Below, piece by piece: positions 44,649 to 52,466 of a stretch of 64,000 nt of DNA (positions are counted from its first letter, which is position 1; the number at the start of each line of letters is the position of its first letter). The stretch comes from Marinifilum fragile JCM 15579. GTDB lineage: Bacteria > Bacteroidota > Bacteroidia > Bacteroidales > Marinifilaceae. A program made the position numbers and the translations under genes. The notes beneath the pieces were generated by a model. That model worked only from the letters and a program-made list of their open reading frames with translations, was not told where the DNA came from and did no database searches. The DNA lies in assembly GCF_001310955.1 (NCBI RefSeq), contig NZ_BAZX01000007.1, positions 1 through 64,000 on the forward strand, written 5' to 3'.

Positions 44649-44951
44649 CTTAGAATTTATTTTAAAGTTTATTTTTCTTTGTTTTTGTAACGATACAAAT
44701 GTAGAATTGATTTGAATAACGCACAAATTATATTAATCAGTAATTTTTATGCCTATATAGAGAGAATTAATATTGGGGTACTGAAACCATTTAAATATGC
44801 AGTGTTTCAGGCAAAACCAAAAAATGGAAAGTTCATGTGCTTCGAAAAATTTTTTATTGGTTGATAATTTTTAGTTTTGTAGAAGATACAATTTTATTCT
44901 GCAAATTATTTGCTCTTAATATAGATTTTATAAAAAGATAATATACTGAAT
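44649..44951. other. Divergent intergenic region
   Basis: Lies between the peroxiredoxin (-) and an esterase-like gene (+). TAGTTTTG at 44872-44879 fits TAnnTTTG for the plus-strand gene, but no good -33 box is at the right distance. Confidence 0.4.
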
Positions 44952-45776
44952 ATGAATGCCTCGAAATATTGTTTTGAAAGCTATAATGAAATAAAAGATA
45001 CATCAGGTAAGGATGGAAAAATAAGCTTTTTTGTTTTCAATAGCAGTCCACGTTCCTGGGTTCCATATTTTGTTTATTTGCCACCCAATTTTTCAAAAGA
45101 AAGAAACTATCCATTGATAATTTTTATGCATGGACAAGGTGGAGACGAGACAACTTTTAATAAATACGTAAATGAAGAACAGCTTAACAAATGGATTCTG
45201 GATGGTAAAATTGAACCAGTTGTAATTGCTGGAATTCGTGGAGATAATTACAGAGAAAATGTGCAATGGTTTACCCCAGAGAATGAAAGTCTAATTGCTG
45301 GAGATATACAGGGAGAGTTTGTTAAGTATTGTCAGAATAACTTCAATGCCGGTCTTCAAAATAATAGTATTTCAATTGAAGGACACTCTCGCGGTGCAGC
45401 AGGAGCCATTCATTACTATTTGAAATATCCAGGTAAGTTTGCTTCAGTTGTTGGAATGGGATACGTTAGTGATTATACTTTGCCATTTAATAAAAAGTTG
45501 GCAGCACAAAATCTGGAATTATTAAAGGAGTTACAAATTCCTTTGCGATTGGAAATAGGTACAGAAGATAGTTTTGTGCTGACCAGAAATCGCAGATGCA
45601 TTTATGATTTGCATGACTATTTGAACGAACTGAAATTGAATCATGAATTTGAAGTTTTGCATGGAGTAGAGCATAGGTTCGATTACTTTTGGCATTATTA
45701 TACCGACGAAGGATTGATTAATGGATTACGACATTTAAAATTTCATGAAAAGGCCAGAAAATTTTTAAAGAAGTAA
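44952..45776 (+). CDS. Alpha/beta hydrolase, esterase-like
   Basis: A 274-residue protein of the esterase (esterase D/feruloyl esterase-like) group. PLIIFMHGQGGDETTF is the oxyanion loop, SIEGHSRGAAGAIHYYLKYP holds the nucleophile Ser in GHSRG, the Asp is probably in IGTEDSFV, and HGVEHRFDYFWH the His. No signal peptide is evident, so it is cytoplasmic. Substrate unknown. Confidence 0.82.
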   Translation: MNASKYCFESYNEIKDTSGKDGKISFFVFNSSPRSWVPYFVYLPPNFSKERNYPLIIFMHGQGGDETTFNKYVNEEQLNKWILDGKIEPVVIAGIRGDNYRENVQWFTPENESLIAGDIQGEFVKYCQNNFNAGLQNNSISIEGHSRGAAGAIHYYLKYPGKFASVVGMGYVSDYTLPFNKKLAAQNLELLKELQIPLRLEIGTEDSFVLTRNRRCIYDLHDYLNELKLNHEFEVLHGVEHRFDYFWHYYTDEGLINGLRHLKFHEKARKFLKK

Positions 45777-45819
45777 CTTTAGGAATGAATATTGCTACAT
45801 TCACTCAAAACACATTATT

Positions 45820-46902
45820 ATGAAACCAAATCTACTTTTATTCTTTTGTTTGATCTTTTTTTCCTCATTAAGTCATGGACAAAAAACAGTTTATTTCGAT
45901 GAAAACTGGCTTTCTATAGAAAAAGCTGATGCTAAATATTATAGTGTTATTTATCCCATCTTGGAGGGCAAATATCAGGTTAAAGATTATACTATTTCAG
46001 GTGCATTGCTATCCGAAACAGATTATTTGCCAAAGGTTGAATTAATTGAGTGGGAAAGATTGTATGAGGAAGGATTTCAGGAATTAGCAATTGAAGATGG
46101 CAAGTGTATTGAATATTTTCCCAATGGAAATAAAAAGAAGCAGTTTTCCTATAAAAAGGGAGTGCAGGATGGAAATATTCGTTTATGGACGGAAGATGGT
46201 AAATTACTGCGTGATTTTATCGCACAAAATAACATTGCCAATGGCTTGTATCTCGAATATTATCCGAATGGCAAGGCTAGTTTATCAGTAAACTTTAAAA
46301 ACGACACTTTAAACGGACCTGCTGCCTATTATTATTCAAATGGCGAACTATCACAAAAAGGAAGCTTTGAAAAGGGTAAAAAAAATGGGAAGTGGACTTA
46401 CTGGTCGGAGAATGGAGATGCAATTGGAACAGAAACCTATAGGAATAGTTTTTTTATTGAAGGACCAGATATCAATATCGGTTTTCCAAAAGGGAATTGG
46501 TGTTTGGAAGATCAATTTAAGGAAGGTAAGCTGTTGAATTTTGTTTTTTCCAGAAATGGAGCTGTTGAAACACTGGAAAGTGGAGTTGTTCCATCCTGTA
46601 TTTTGTCTTTGGAATATATCGGAGAAGAGAATACACTGCTCGACTACTCATCATTTAAAAGAAGAAGGTTAACGGTTGATATTCATAAGGTAATTGCAAA
46701 AGAGCAAGAATTATTCTCGTTAGAGAATTCAATGGGGTATTTAGGTTCCTATAATGATGATGAAACGAAGAAACATACAGTTGTAGTTTTTCATTCCATT
46801 CAAAAAGGAATTGGCGTTGAAATGATTCTTGATATCAGACAAGAGGATTACGAGAGTCTGAAGAAAGAGGTAGTTTATATTTTAAGATCCATTAAAAAAT
46901 AA
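45820..46902 (+). CDS. Secreted MORN-variant (YwqK-type) repeat protein
   Basis: A 360-residue protein with a signal peptide (cleavage after SHG near residue 20) and several MORN_2 repeats: CIEYFPNGNKKKQF, YLEYYPNGKASLSV, YYYSNGELSQKGS and WTYWSENGDAIGTE. Bacteroidota have many such YwqK-type proteins with no proven role; the toxin-antitoxin name attached to the family is not supported by context. It lies 6 bases before the MOSC gene and may share its transcript. Confidence 0.78.
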   Translation: MKPNLLLFFCLIFFSSLSHGQKTVYFDENWLSIEKADAKYYSVIYPILEGKYQVKDYTISGALLSETDYLPKVELIEWERLYEEGFQELAIEDGKCIEYFPNGNKKKQFSYKKGVQDGNIRLWTEDGKLLRDFIAQNNIANGLYLEYYPNGKASLSVNFKNDTLNGPAAYYYSNGELSQKGSFEKGKKNGKWTYWSENGDAIGTETYRNSFFIEGPDINIGFPKGNWCLEDQFKEGKLLNFVFSRNGAVETLESGVVPSCILSLEYIGEENTLLDYSSFKRRRLTVDIHKVIAKEQELFSLENSMGYLGSYNDDETKKHTVVVFHSIQKGIGVEMILDIRQEDYESLKKEVVYILRSIKK

Positions 46903-46907
46903 TTTCT

Positions 46908-47534
46908 ATGAAAGTTGTGTCGACTAATAAAGGAACATCAGTAGAAATCAATTATCATGGAAAGCTGGTGAATACAGGCATGTATAAATTTCCGGTAGAT
47001 GAAGGAATTTATTTGGGCAAAGAGGATGTTAAAGATGATTCTGTAATTGACAGAAGGTATCATGGCGGAGTAGACAAAGCGTGTTATTGGTATTCTACTA
47101 GTCATTATGATTTTTGGAAGAACAGATTTCCTGATTTGGAATGGGATTTTGGCATGTTTGGTGAAAACCTAAGCATTTCAGAATTGGATGAAGGAGAGGT
47201 GAAAATTGGCGATGTTTATGAGATTGGTGAGTGTTTGGTGCAGGTAACTCAACCAAGACAGCCATGTTTTAAATTAAACTATCGATTTTTTTGTGATAAC
47301 ATGGTAAAGGAATTTATTGAAGCTGGTTTTCCTGGTGTATACATTCGTGTTTTACGTGAAGGAAACATAAATAAAGGCGATGACTTGATATTGAAAGAAC
47401 GAAACGAAAAAAGCTTGTCGGTTCGAGAGGTGTATCAATTGCTTTATCAGGTGGATAAAGATCCCTTGCTATTAAAAAAAGCAATTGAAGATAAAGCATT
47501 AGCAGGCAGTTGCAGGATTGATTTAAGCAAATAA
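46908..47534 (+). CDS. MOSC domain protein, YiiM-like
   Basis: A 208-residue protein with the MOSC fold (DRRYHGGVDKACYWYS, MFGENLSISELDE, VTQPRQPCFKLNYRF) and a C-terminal 3-alpha domain (SVREVYQLLYQV). The Cys in QPCFKL is the conserved residue thought to bind a molybdenum cofactor. YiiM-type proteins reduce N-hydroxylated compounds. It is functionally consistent with the modABC genes at 24.5-27.1 kb. Confidence 0.88.
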   Translation: MKVVSTNKGTSVEINYHGKLVNTGMYKFPVDEGIYLGKEDVKDDSVIDRRYHGGVDKACYWYSTSHYDFWKNRFPDLEWDFGMFGENLSISELDEGEVKIGDVYEIGECLVQVTQPRQPCFKLNYRFFCDNMVKEFIEAGFPGVYIRVLREGNINKGDDLILKERNEKSLSVREVYQLLYQVDKDPLLLKKAIEDKALAGSCRIDLSK

Positions 47535-47562
47535 AAAAAGGACGGTTTTCCGTCCTTTTTTT
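47533..47562. terminator. Bidirectional terminator
   Basis: AAAAAAAGGACGG and CCGTCCTTTTTTT around TTTT, between the MOSC gene (+) and a lipoprotein gene (-). Confidence 0.9.
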
Positions 47563-47583
47563 ATTATTGGGAATATTATATCT

Positions 47584-48345
47584 CTAGTTGGCTAGTATAA
47601 TCTCTCTAACCATAGCTTCGGCGTCAATGGCACTAACATCCATATTGAAACCGATTTTGTAGATCAAACCGTTGTACCAAGCATAGTATTGGTAAGATCC
47701 TGTAGATTCTTTATAAATTCTTTTTTCTGCTTCAACATATTTGTAATAGTCAAACATTCTTGGCCACATGTTATCATCTGACTTAGGCAAATAGTATAAA
47801 GTATCTGTATCGGTTAATTTTAAGTTTTGGTATCTTCTTTTTTCCAGATCCTCTTTCAAAGTTTCCAATTCCTTTTCACTCATTTCATCAAAAGGATTGT
47901 TTGGATGTTGAGTTACTGAAATCGTAAAGAAATCTTTGAAATTGGTGGCATAACTTTCATCATTCTCCAGATATGAGATTTGAATTTGAAATACAAGTTT
48001 ATTTTTGTCATTCCAGGAAGTAACAATATTTGCTTTCTGGGTATTTACTTCAAAAGGCAATTCTGATGTAGAAATAAGATTGATTTTATTTCTCATTTCA
48101 GCAGGAATTCTGTTTAGAGCCTGACCAATACTAACAGGAACATAGTAGTCAACACTTTCCCTTTCTTTCAATATGTTAAAATCGTAATTGTAAGTGTGAT
48201 CATAGCCTTCCACCTTGCTTAAACCAACTAATAATTCTTCATTCGGATCGATAAAACCAGTGTGTTTGTCATTTTCCGAACAAGATATTATTCCCATGAA
48301 TAATAGCGCAAGACTAAGATATTGGCAGGATTTTTTGATACTCAT
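47584..48345 (-). CDS. Hypothetical lipoprotein, DUF4843-like
   Basis: A 253-residue lipoprotein (lipobox IISC near residue 22). The N-terminal half, with the polar DFNILKERESVDYYVPVSIG pattern, resembles the DUF4843 lipoproteins of Bacteroidota; the assignment is weak. The end (GLIYKIGFNMDVSA) is not diagnostic. No partner gene (such as SusC/SusD) is next to it. Confidence 0.55.
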   Translation of the reverse strand: MSIKKSCQYLSLALLFMGIISCSENDKHTGFIDPNEELLVGLSKVEGYDHTYNYDFNILKERESVDYYVPVSIGQALNRIPAEMRNKINLISTSELPFEVNTQKANIVTSWNDKNKLVFQIQISYLENDESYATNFKDFFTISVTQHPNNPFDEMSEKELETLKEDLEKRRYQNLKLTDTDTLYYLPKSDDNMWPRMFDYYKYVEAEKRIYKESTGSYQYYAWYNGLIYKIGFNMDVSAIDAEAMVREIILAN

Positions 48346-48480
48346 AATTGTATGCTTATAGAATTCACCATGAACAATACAAACTTACGTAAAAAAAGAA
48401 TTTATGTTTTCTTTTTGTTTAAGTTTTACTTAATCTTTCCGAAAAATTACTTCTAACAACTTAATGTGAATGCTTCTAAT

Positions 48481-49998
48481 TTACTCTTGATTAGCCAATT
48501 CTATAGCTGTAAGAAAAATTAAACTACTTACTTTTTTAATGGCTTCATAATCTATTTTATCTGGAGTATCTGTGGTTTTGTGATAATCATTGTGTAATCC
48601 ATTAAAATAAAAGATCGCGGGTATATTTCTTTTTACAAATGACGCTTGATCCGATGCAGAATAGAGAAAATTATCTGCAGTATCATAGGAATAATCCAAT
48701 TCGAGTTTTGGATATTGATTGTTTATACTATCAGTAATTGATTTAAGCTTTGGGTCCAGATCATTTGCTCCAAGTAGGTATACAAAATTAAGGTTCTCAT
48801 GGCGGTTATCCTTTCTACCCAGCATATCAATATTTAAATTGGTTTTAATATTGCTGTGAGGAAAAGTATTAGACTCTACAAAATATTTTGATCCCAACAG
48901 GCCTTTTTCTTCACCGGTAAATGCAGCAAATACAAAACTTCGCTTTAGTTGTAAACCAGCATCCACAGCTTTTTTTAGTTTTCGGGCAACCTCCAACAAG
49001 GCTGCAGTTCCCGATGCATTATCATTTGCTCCGTAATATATTTTTTGTCCATTCATTCCAATATGATCGTAATGAGCGGATAAAACGATGTATTCATCCT
49101 TCTTCTCAGTTCCAGGGATACAGGCAATTACATTTTCCGTTGATTGCAAATTGTACTCGTTTTGAAGTACTACATCAATTTTTAGTTTTTCATCGTTTTT
49201 TATTTTGAAAGGACTACCATTGATACATTTTTTAAGATCTTTTACTTTTACCTTTAGGATTTTAGCAACAGCTTTAGCACTGATAGGGCCTTGATAAGTA
49301 CTAAGCATTCTATTATACCTGTTATATTGTTCAGGTTGAGCTAGTGAATCGAAAGGAATATTTAAAGGGAATCTTTTGGGGTGTAAAATTTGTCTCCTAC
49401 TAAACATGTTTTTTTGTCTTTGCATAACCGTTTGAATCTGATGAGGATTCAGCGGATTACAGTAAAAAACGATATTACAATTGGTTTTATTAATGATATC
49501 AAGAGCCTTTACAGGACCAGCATATAAATTGGATGTGAGAAACAATACTGCCTTATTGGATAAGTCTTTGTTTGTATACGAGCTATCAGGTGCTGTTCCT
49601 AAATAAATTAAATCAAGATCATCTGCTTTAAAACTTTTGTATCCAGATAATGCAAAATCTTCGTACTCGCTAAGTTTTTTTCCATTGACAGAAAGATTTA
49701 GACCTGGAACTGTTTTGGAGTAGATTGAAAAGTTTTGAAAATAACTCAAACTATCGGTTTGCATTTTGTAGCCAATTAAGCCTGCTTTTTTGAACTGTTT
49801 GTAGATGTATACAGCTGCCAATTTTTGACCATTCTTGGCTGTTTCTCTACCTTGCATTTTTGCTGAAGCCAATTCATATACATCATTTTTGATGTTTTCT
49901 GCCGATATGTTTCGAGAAAAATCAACAATATTGAATTGTTGTGCGATTAGTTTAATTGAAATAAGAAAACAGATGGATAGAATTGTAAACTTCTTCAT
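48481..49998 (-). CDS. M28 family aminopeptidase with signal peptide
   Basis: A 505-residue exported peptidase. The start at ATG 49998 gives a signal peptide (LISIKLIAQ). The zinc ligands sit in VLSAHYDHIG, GANDNASGTAALLEVAR (Asp), FTGEEKGLLGSKYF (Glu-Glu) and NLNIDMLGR; the final His is in GLHNDYHKTTDTPDKI. Between residues 110 and 250 a PA-like insertion is present. Divergent from pcm. It should remove N-terminal residues from periplasmic peptides. Confidence 0.9.
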   Translation of the reverse strand: MKKFTILSICFLISIKLIAQQFNIVDFSRNISAENIKNDVYELASAKMQGRETAKNGQKLAAVYIYKQFKKAGLIGYKMQTDSLSYFQNFSIYSKTVPGLNLSVNGKKLSEYEDFALSGYKSFKADDLDLIYLGTAPDSSYTNKDLSNKAVLFLTSNLYAGPVKALDIINKTNCNIVFYCNPLNPHQIQTVMQRQKNMFSRRQILHPKRFPLNIPFDSLAQPEQYNRYNRMLSTYQGPISAKAVAKILKVKVKDLKKCINGSPFKIKNDEKLKIDVVLQNEYNLQSTENVIACIPGTEKKDEYIVLSAHYDHIGMNGQKIYYGANDNASGTAALLEVARKLKKAVDAGLQLKRSFVFAAFTGEEKGLLGSKYFVESNTFPHSNIKTNLNIDMLGRKDNRHENLNFVYLLGANDLDPKLKSITDSINNQYPKLELDYSYDTADNFLYSASDQASFVKRNIPAIFYFNGLHNDYHKTTDTPDKIDYEAIKKVSSLIFLTAIELANQE

Positions 49999-50172
49999 AT
50001 TATAGCGCTTTAAAGAGACAAAGGTCAATTGTGAATTTAATAAAATAAATCTCCTTTTTAGTACATCTGCGATAAAAGATGCATGCAAGGACATTTCGAT
50101 AAGCACTAATAAAGTCGTAAATTTATAGTATACAACTAATAAGGTATATTTCAATATCAAAAATGGGATAAA

Positions 50173-50892
50173 ATGAACTTTAGTTTAATATACGGTTTGG
50201 TTTTGCTTATTACTGGTATTGTTATTCCTGTGAGACAAAATGTTCAGAAAATGGATTTTAAAGAACAGAGGTTTAAAATGGTGGCTGAACAGATAAAATC
50301 CCGGGGAATAAATGACTCGGAAGTAATTAAAGCCATGCAAAAAGTACAACGGCATTTGTTTGTGCCCCATTATTTGCAGAAGTATGCTTATCAAGATCGC
50401 CCATTGCCAATTGGACATGGACAAACCATTTCACAGCCATATATTGTTGGATTAATGTCTCAATTGCTAGAGGTGGAAGAAGGAGAGAAGCTATTGGAAA
50501 TAGGAACGGGATCAGGTTATCAGGCCGCTATTCTTGGAGAATTGGGTGGAGAAGTGTATAGCATAGAGATTGTAAAACCATTGCAAAAAAGAGCAGCTTT
50601 TGTTCTGGATTCTTTAAACTATGAAAATGTTAATACCCGATATGGTGATGGATATTTAGGTTGGCCGGAAAAAGCTCCTTTTGATGGCATAATTGTAACT
50701 TGTTCGCCAACAAAAATACCACAAGCTTTGATTGATCAGTTGGCTGAAGGAGGAAAGCTTGTGATTCCTGTTGGCTTAAAATATGTGAAAAAATTGGTTC
50801 TTCTTGAAAAGAAGAAAGACGAAGTGATTCAACGCAATGTCATACCCGTTAGGTTTGTACCAATGGTTGATGCAGATGGAAATATATATTAA
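50173..50892 (+). CDS. pcm: Protein-L-isoaspartate O-methyltransferase with N-terminal signal/anchor
   Basis: A 239-residue Pcm, which methylates isoaspartyl residues with SAM for repair of aged proteins. IGHGQTISQPYIVGLMSQLL is the substrate loop, and LLEIGTGSGYQAAIL is SAM motif I. DGIIVTCSPTKIPQALI is motif II. Unlike the E. coli form, it starts with about 20 hydrophobic residues (LIYGLVLLITGIVIPV), so it may be exported or anchored. An internal ATG (MDFKEQRFKMV) could instead give a cytosolic protein. Confidence 0.88.
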   Translation: MNFSLIYGLVLLITGIVIPVRQNVQKMDFKEQRFKMVAEQIKSRGINDSEVIKAMQKVQRHLFVPHYLQKYAYQDRPLPIGHGQTISQPYIVGLMSQLLEVEEGEKLLEIGTGSGYQAAILGELGGEVYSIEIVKPLQKRAAFVLDSLNYENVNTRYGDGYLGWPEKAPFDGIIVTCSPTKIPQALIDQLAEGGKLVIPVGLKYVKKLVLLEKKKDEVIQRNVIPVRFVPMVDADGNIY

Positions 50893-50906
50893 CCAAAATT
50901 AGTTTA

Positions 50907-51410
50907 TCAATTTGATTTCTTATAAATCCCTTGAAATTGAACATTCCAACTCTTCCCACTATCCGTAGTTGATTCCCAAACTTGTTTCACATTGCCGTTT
51001 GTTAGCTGTGTCCATGTTATTCTGTGTTTGGAGTTTGGTTCACCCATATTAGAGTCTAAGCCACTGGTAAGAACCATTTTGCCATCGGAAAACTCACCTG
51101 TAAGAAGAAGGTTGTTACCATTCTTATCAATCCATATTTGGTGCCATTTGGCTGTTTTTGGATTATAGAAACTGTAACTGGTACCGGTAAAATTTTCTTT
51201 CTCAGAAACCCAATTCTCCTGAATTACATTTTTATTTTGGAGAAATACGATTTTATTCTTGCCAACTAAATTTTCTTCTGTATAAACATCCCAGTCACCA
51301 ACCCAAAAGTCAAACTGGCGGGTTGGATCAACAGGTTTATTTTCTTTTTGTGCGATGATAGAACTGGGGATGCAAATAACAACAATAATTAAAATTAGAA
51401 ATGATTTCAT
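50907..51410 (-). CDS. Secreted hypothetical protein, DUF1579-like
   Basis: A 167-residue protein with a signal peptide (SSIIAQ) and FDFWVGDWDVYTEENLVGKN, a pattern found in DUF1579-like beta-barrel proteins. The rest, including SFYNPKTAKWHQIWIDKNG, fits a lipocalin-like small barrel. Function unknown. Confidence 0.65.
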   Translation of the reverse strand: MKSFLILIIVVICIPSSIIAQKENKPVDPTRQFDFWVGDWDVYTEENLVGKNKIVFLQNKNVIQENWVSEKENFTGTSYSFYNPKTAKWHQIWIDKNGNNLLLTGEFSDGKMVLTSGLDSNMGEPNSKHRITWTQLTNGNVKQVWESTTDSGKSWNVQFQGIYKKSN

Positions 51411-51428
51411 ATTTAAGATTTTTGTGTG

Positions 51429-51821
51429 TTATTCATCAAGATAGGTAAGACTACGCTCCAGTTTTTTCTTTAGCTCGATGGCAAATGGCTGCAACTCTTC
51501 GTTTTCAATTACATTAAAAGCAGCCGTAGGATCCATAATTGAAATATCTACATGACCATTATCCTGCTCAATTACTGTAATATTACATGGCATCATTATT
51601 CCAATTTGATCTTCAACTTGGAATGCCTCGTAGGCAAATGTTGGATTACATGCACCAAGAATGCGATATTTTTTAAAATCAACATTAATCTTTTCTTTCA
51701 ACGTTGCAGTCACATCAATATCTGTTAAGATTCCAAATCCTTCTGTTTGTACAGCTTTGGTAATTCGTTCAATAGCATCATCGAAGCTAAAGTTTGTACT
51801 TCTTTTAATATAGTAGCTCAT
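51429..51821 (-). CDS. DUF302 domain protein
   Basis: A 130-residue single DUF302 domain: FDDAIERITKAVQTEGFGIL at the start, YRILGACNPTFAYEA and IGIMMPCNITVIEQD, with CNP and PCN Cys residues conserved. Proposed as small-molecule or redox binding; function unknown. It lies 18 bases upstream of the preceding gene on the same strand and may share its transcript with the DoxX-like gene. Confidence 0.82.
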   Translation of the reverse strand: MSYYIKRSTNFSFDDAIERITKAVQTEGFGILTDIDVTATLKEKINVDFKKYRILGACNPTFAYEAFQVEDQIGIMMPCNITVIEQDNGHVDISIMDPTAAFNVIENEELQPFAIELKKKLERSLTYLDE

Positions 51822-51847
51822 ATTTTAAATTTTAGGTTTGTAATTGG

Positions 51848-52342
51848 TTATATATCATGTTTAAATCGATCTGTTTGAAGTCCCTTTCTTGGAGACATAT
51901 CACATACTTTAAATAAAGTCCATATTAATATAGGAAATGATAAGATTCTAACATATCCTAGAATGGGTTCATATTCTGGGCCTAATGGTCCAGGAATGTA
52001 ATCCATCATCATAAAAATGCTTAAGGGTATAAATAGCGCGAGAAGGATCATTAATAATATGGCAGCTTCCTTGTATACTCTTCGGATTAATAAGCCAACT
52101 CCACAAATGATTTGTATAAATCCTGAAATACTGGTGGCCGTATAGGTAGATTTAAAAATAGTTGAGAATAGGTGACTAAAAAATATTGGGAACATAATAT
52201 GCAAAGCGCCTACGATGATTGCAGCAATACCAAATGCAAAACGAAGGTGCTCGTTTCTGGAAAAAGCTTTTAGATAATTGCTGAATATTGAAACAATTCT
52301 AATAAGGATATAGCTTGATAATATCACAAGAATTAGAAGCAT
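51848..52342 (-). CDS. DoxX-like integral membrane protein
   Basis: A 164-residue protein with four to five hydrophobic helices and a DoxX/MauE-like central part (ISGFIQIICGVGLLIRRVYKE). It heads the minus-strand cluster with the DUF302 and DUF1579-like genes. DoxX proteins relate to quinone or sulfur redox chemistry in archaea, but no substrate is evident here. Confidence 0.65.
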   Translation of the reverse strand: MLLILVILSSYILIRIVSIFSNYLKAFSRNEHLRFAFGIAAIIVGALHIMFPIFFSHLFSTIFKSTYTATSISGFIQIICGVGLLIRRVYKEAAILLMILLALFIPLSIFMMMDYIPGPLGPEYEPILGYVRILSFPILIWTLFKVCDMSPRKGLQTDRFKHDI

Positions 52343-52413
52343 GGTTGCATATTTTTATATTCTCATCATCAAGTTACGAATTTGTTATTCTGCTTGCAAA
52401 TCAGAGTATACTA

Positions 52414-52444
52414 TAAAAAAAGGATCACTTTTTCGTGATCCTTT
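52414..52444 (-). terminator. Terminator of the M56 gene
   Basis: AAAGGATCAC and GTGATCCTTT close over six bases; on the minus strand seven T residues follow. It lies 22 bases past the M56 stop. Confidence 0.85.
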
Positions 52445-52466
52445 GTATAAAATTGATATTGAGTTT

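Noticed and set aside
45820-46902. Toxin-antitoxin assignment for the YwqK-type protein
   Set aside because: No toxin gene is adjacent and the protein is secreted; the family name is not evidence.
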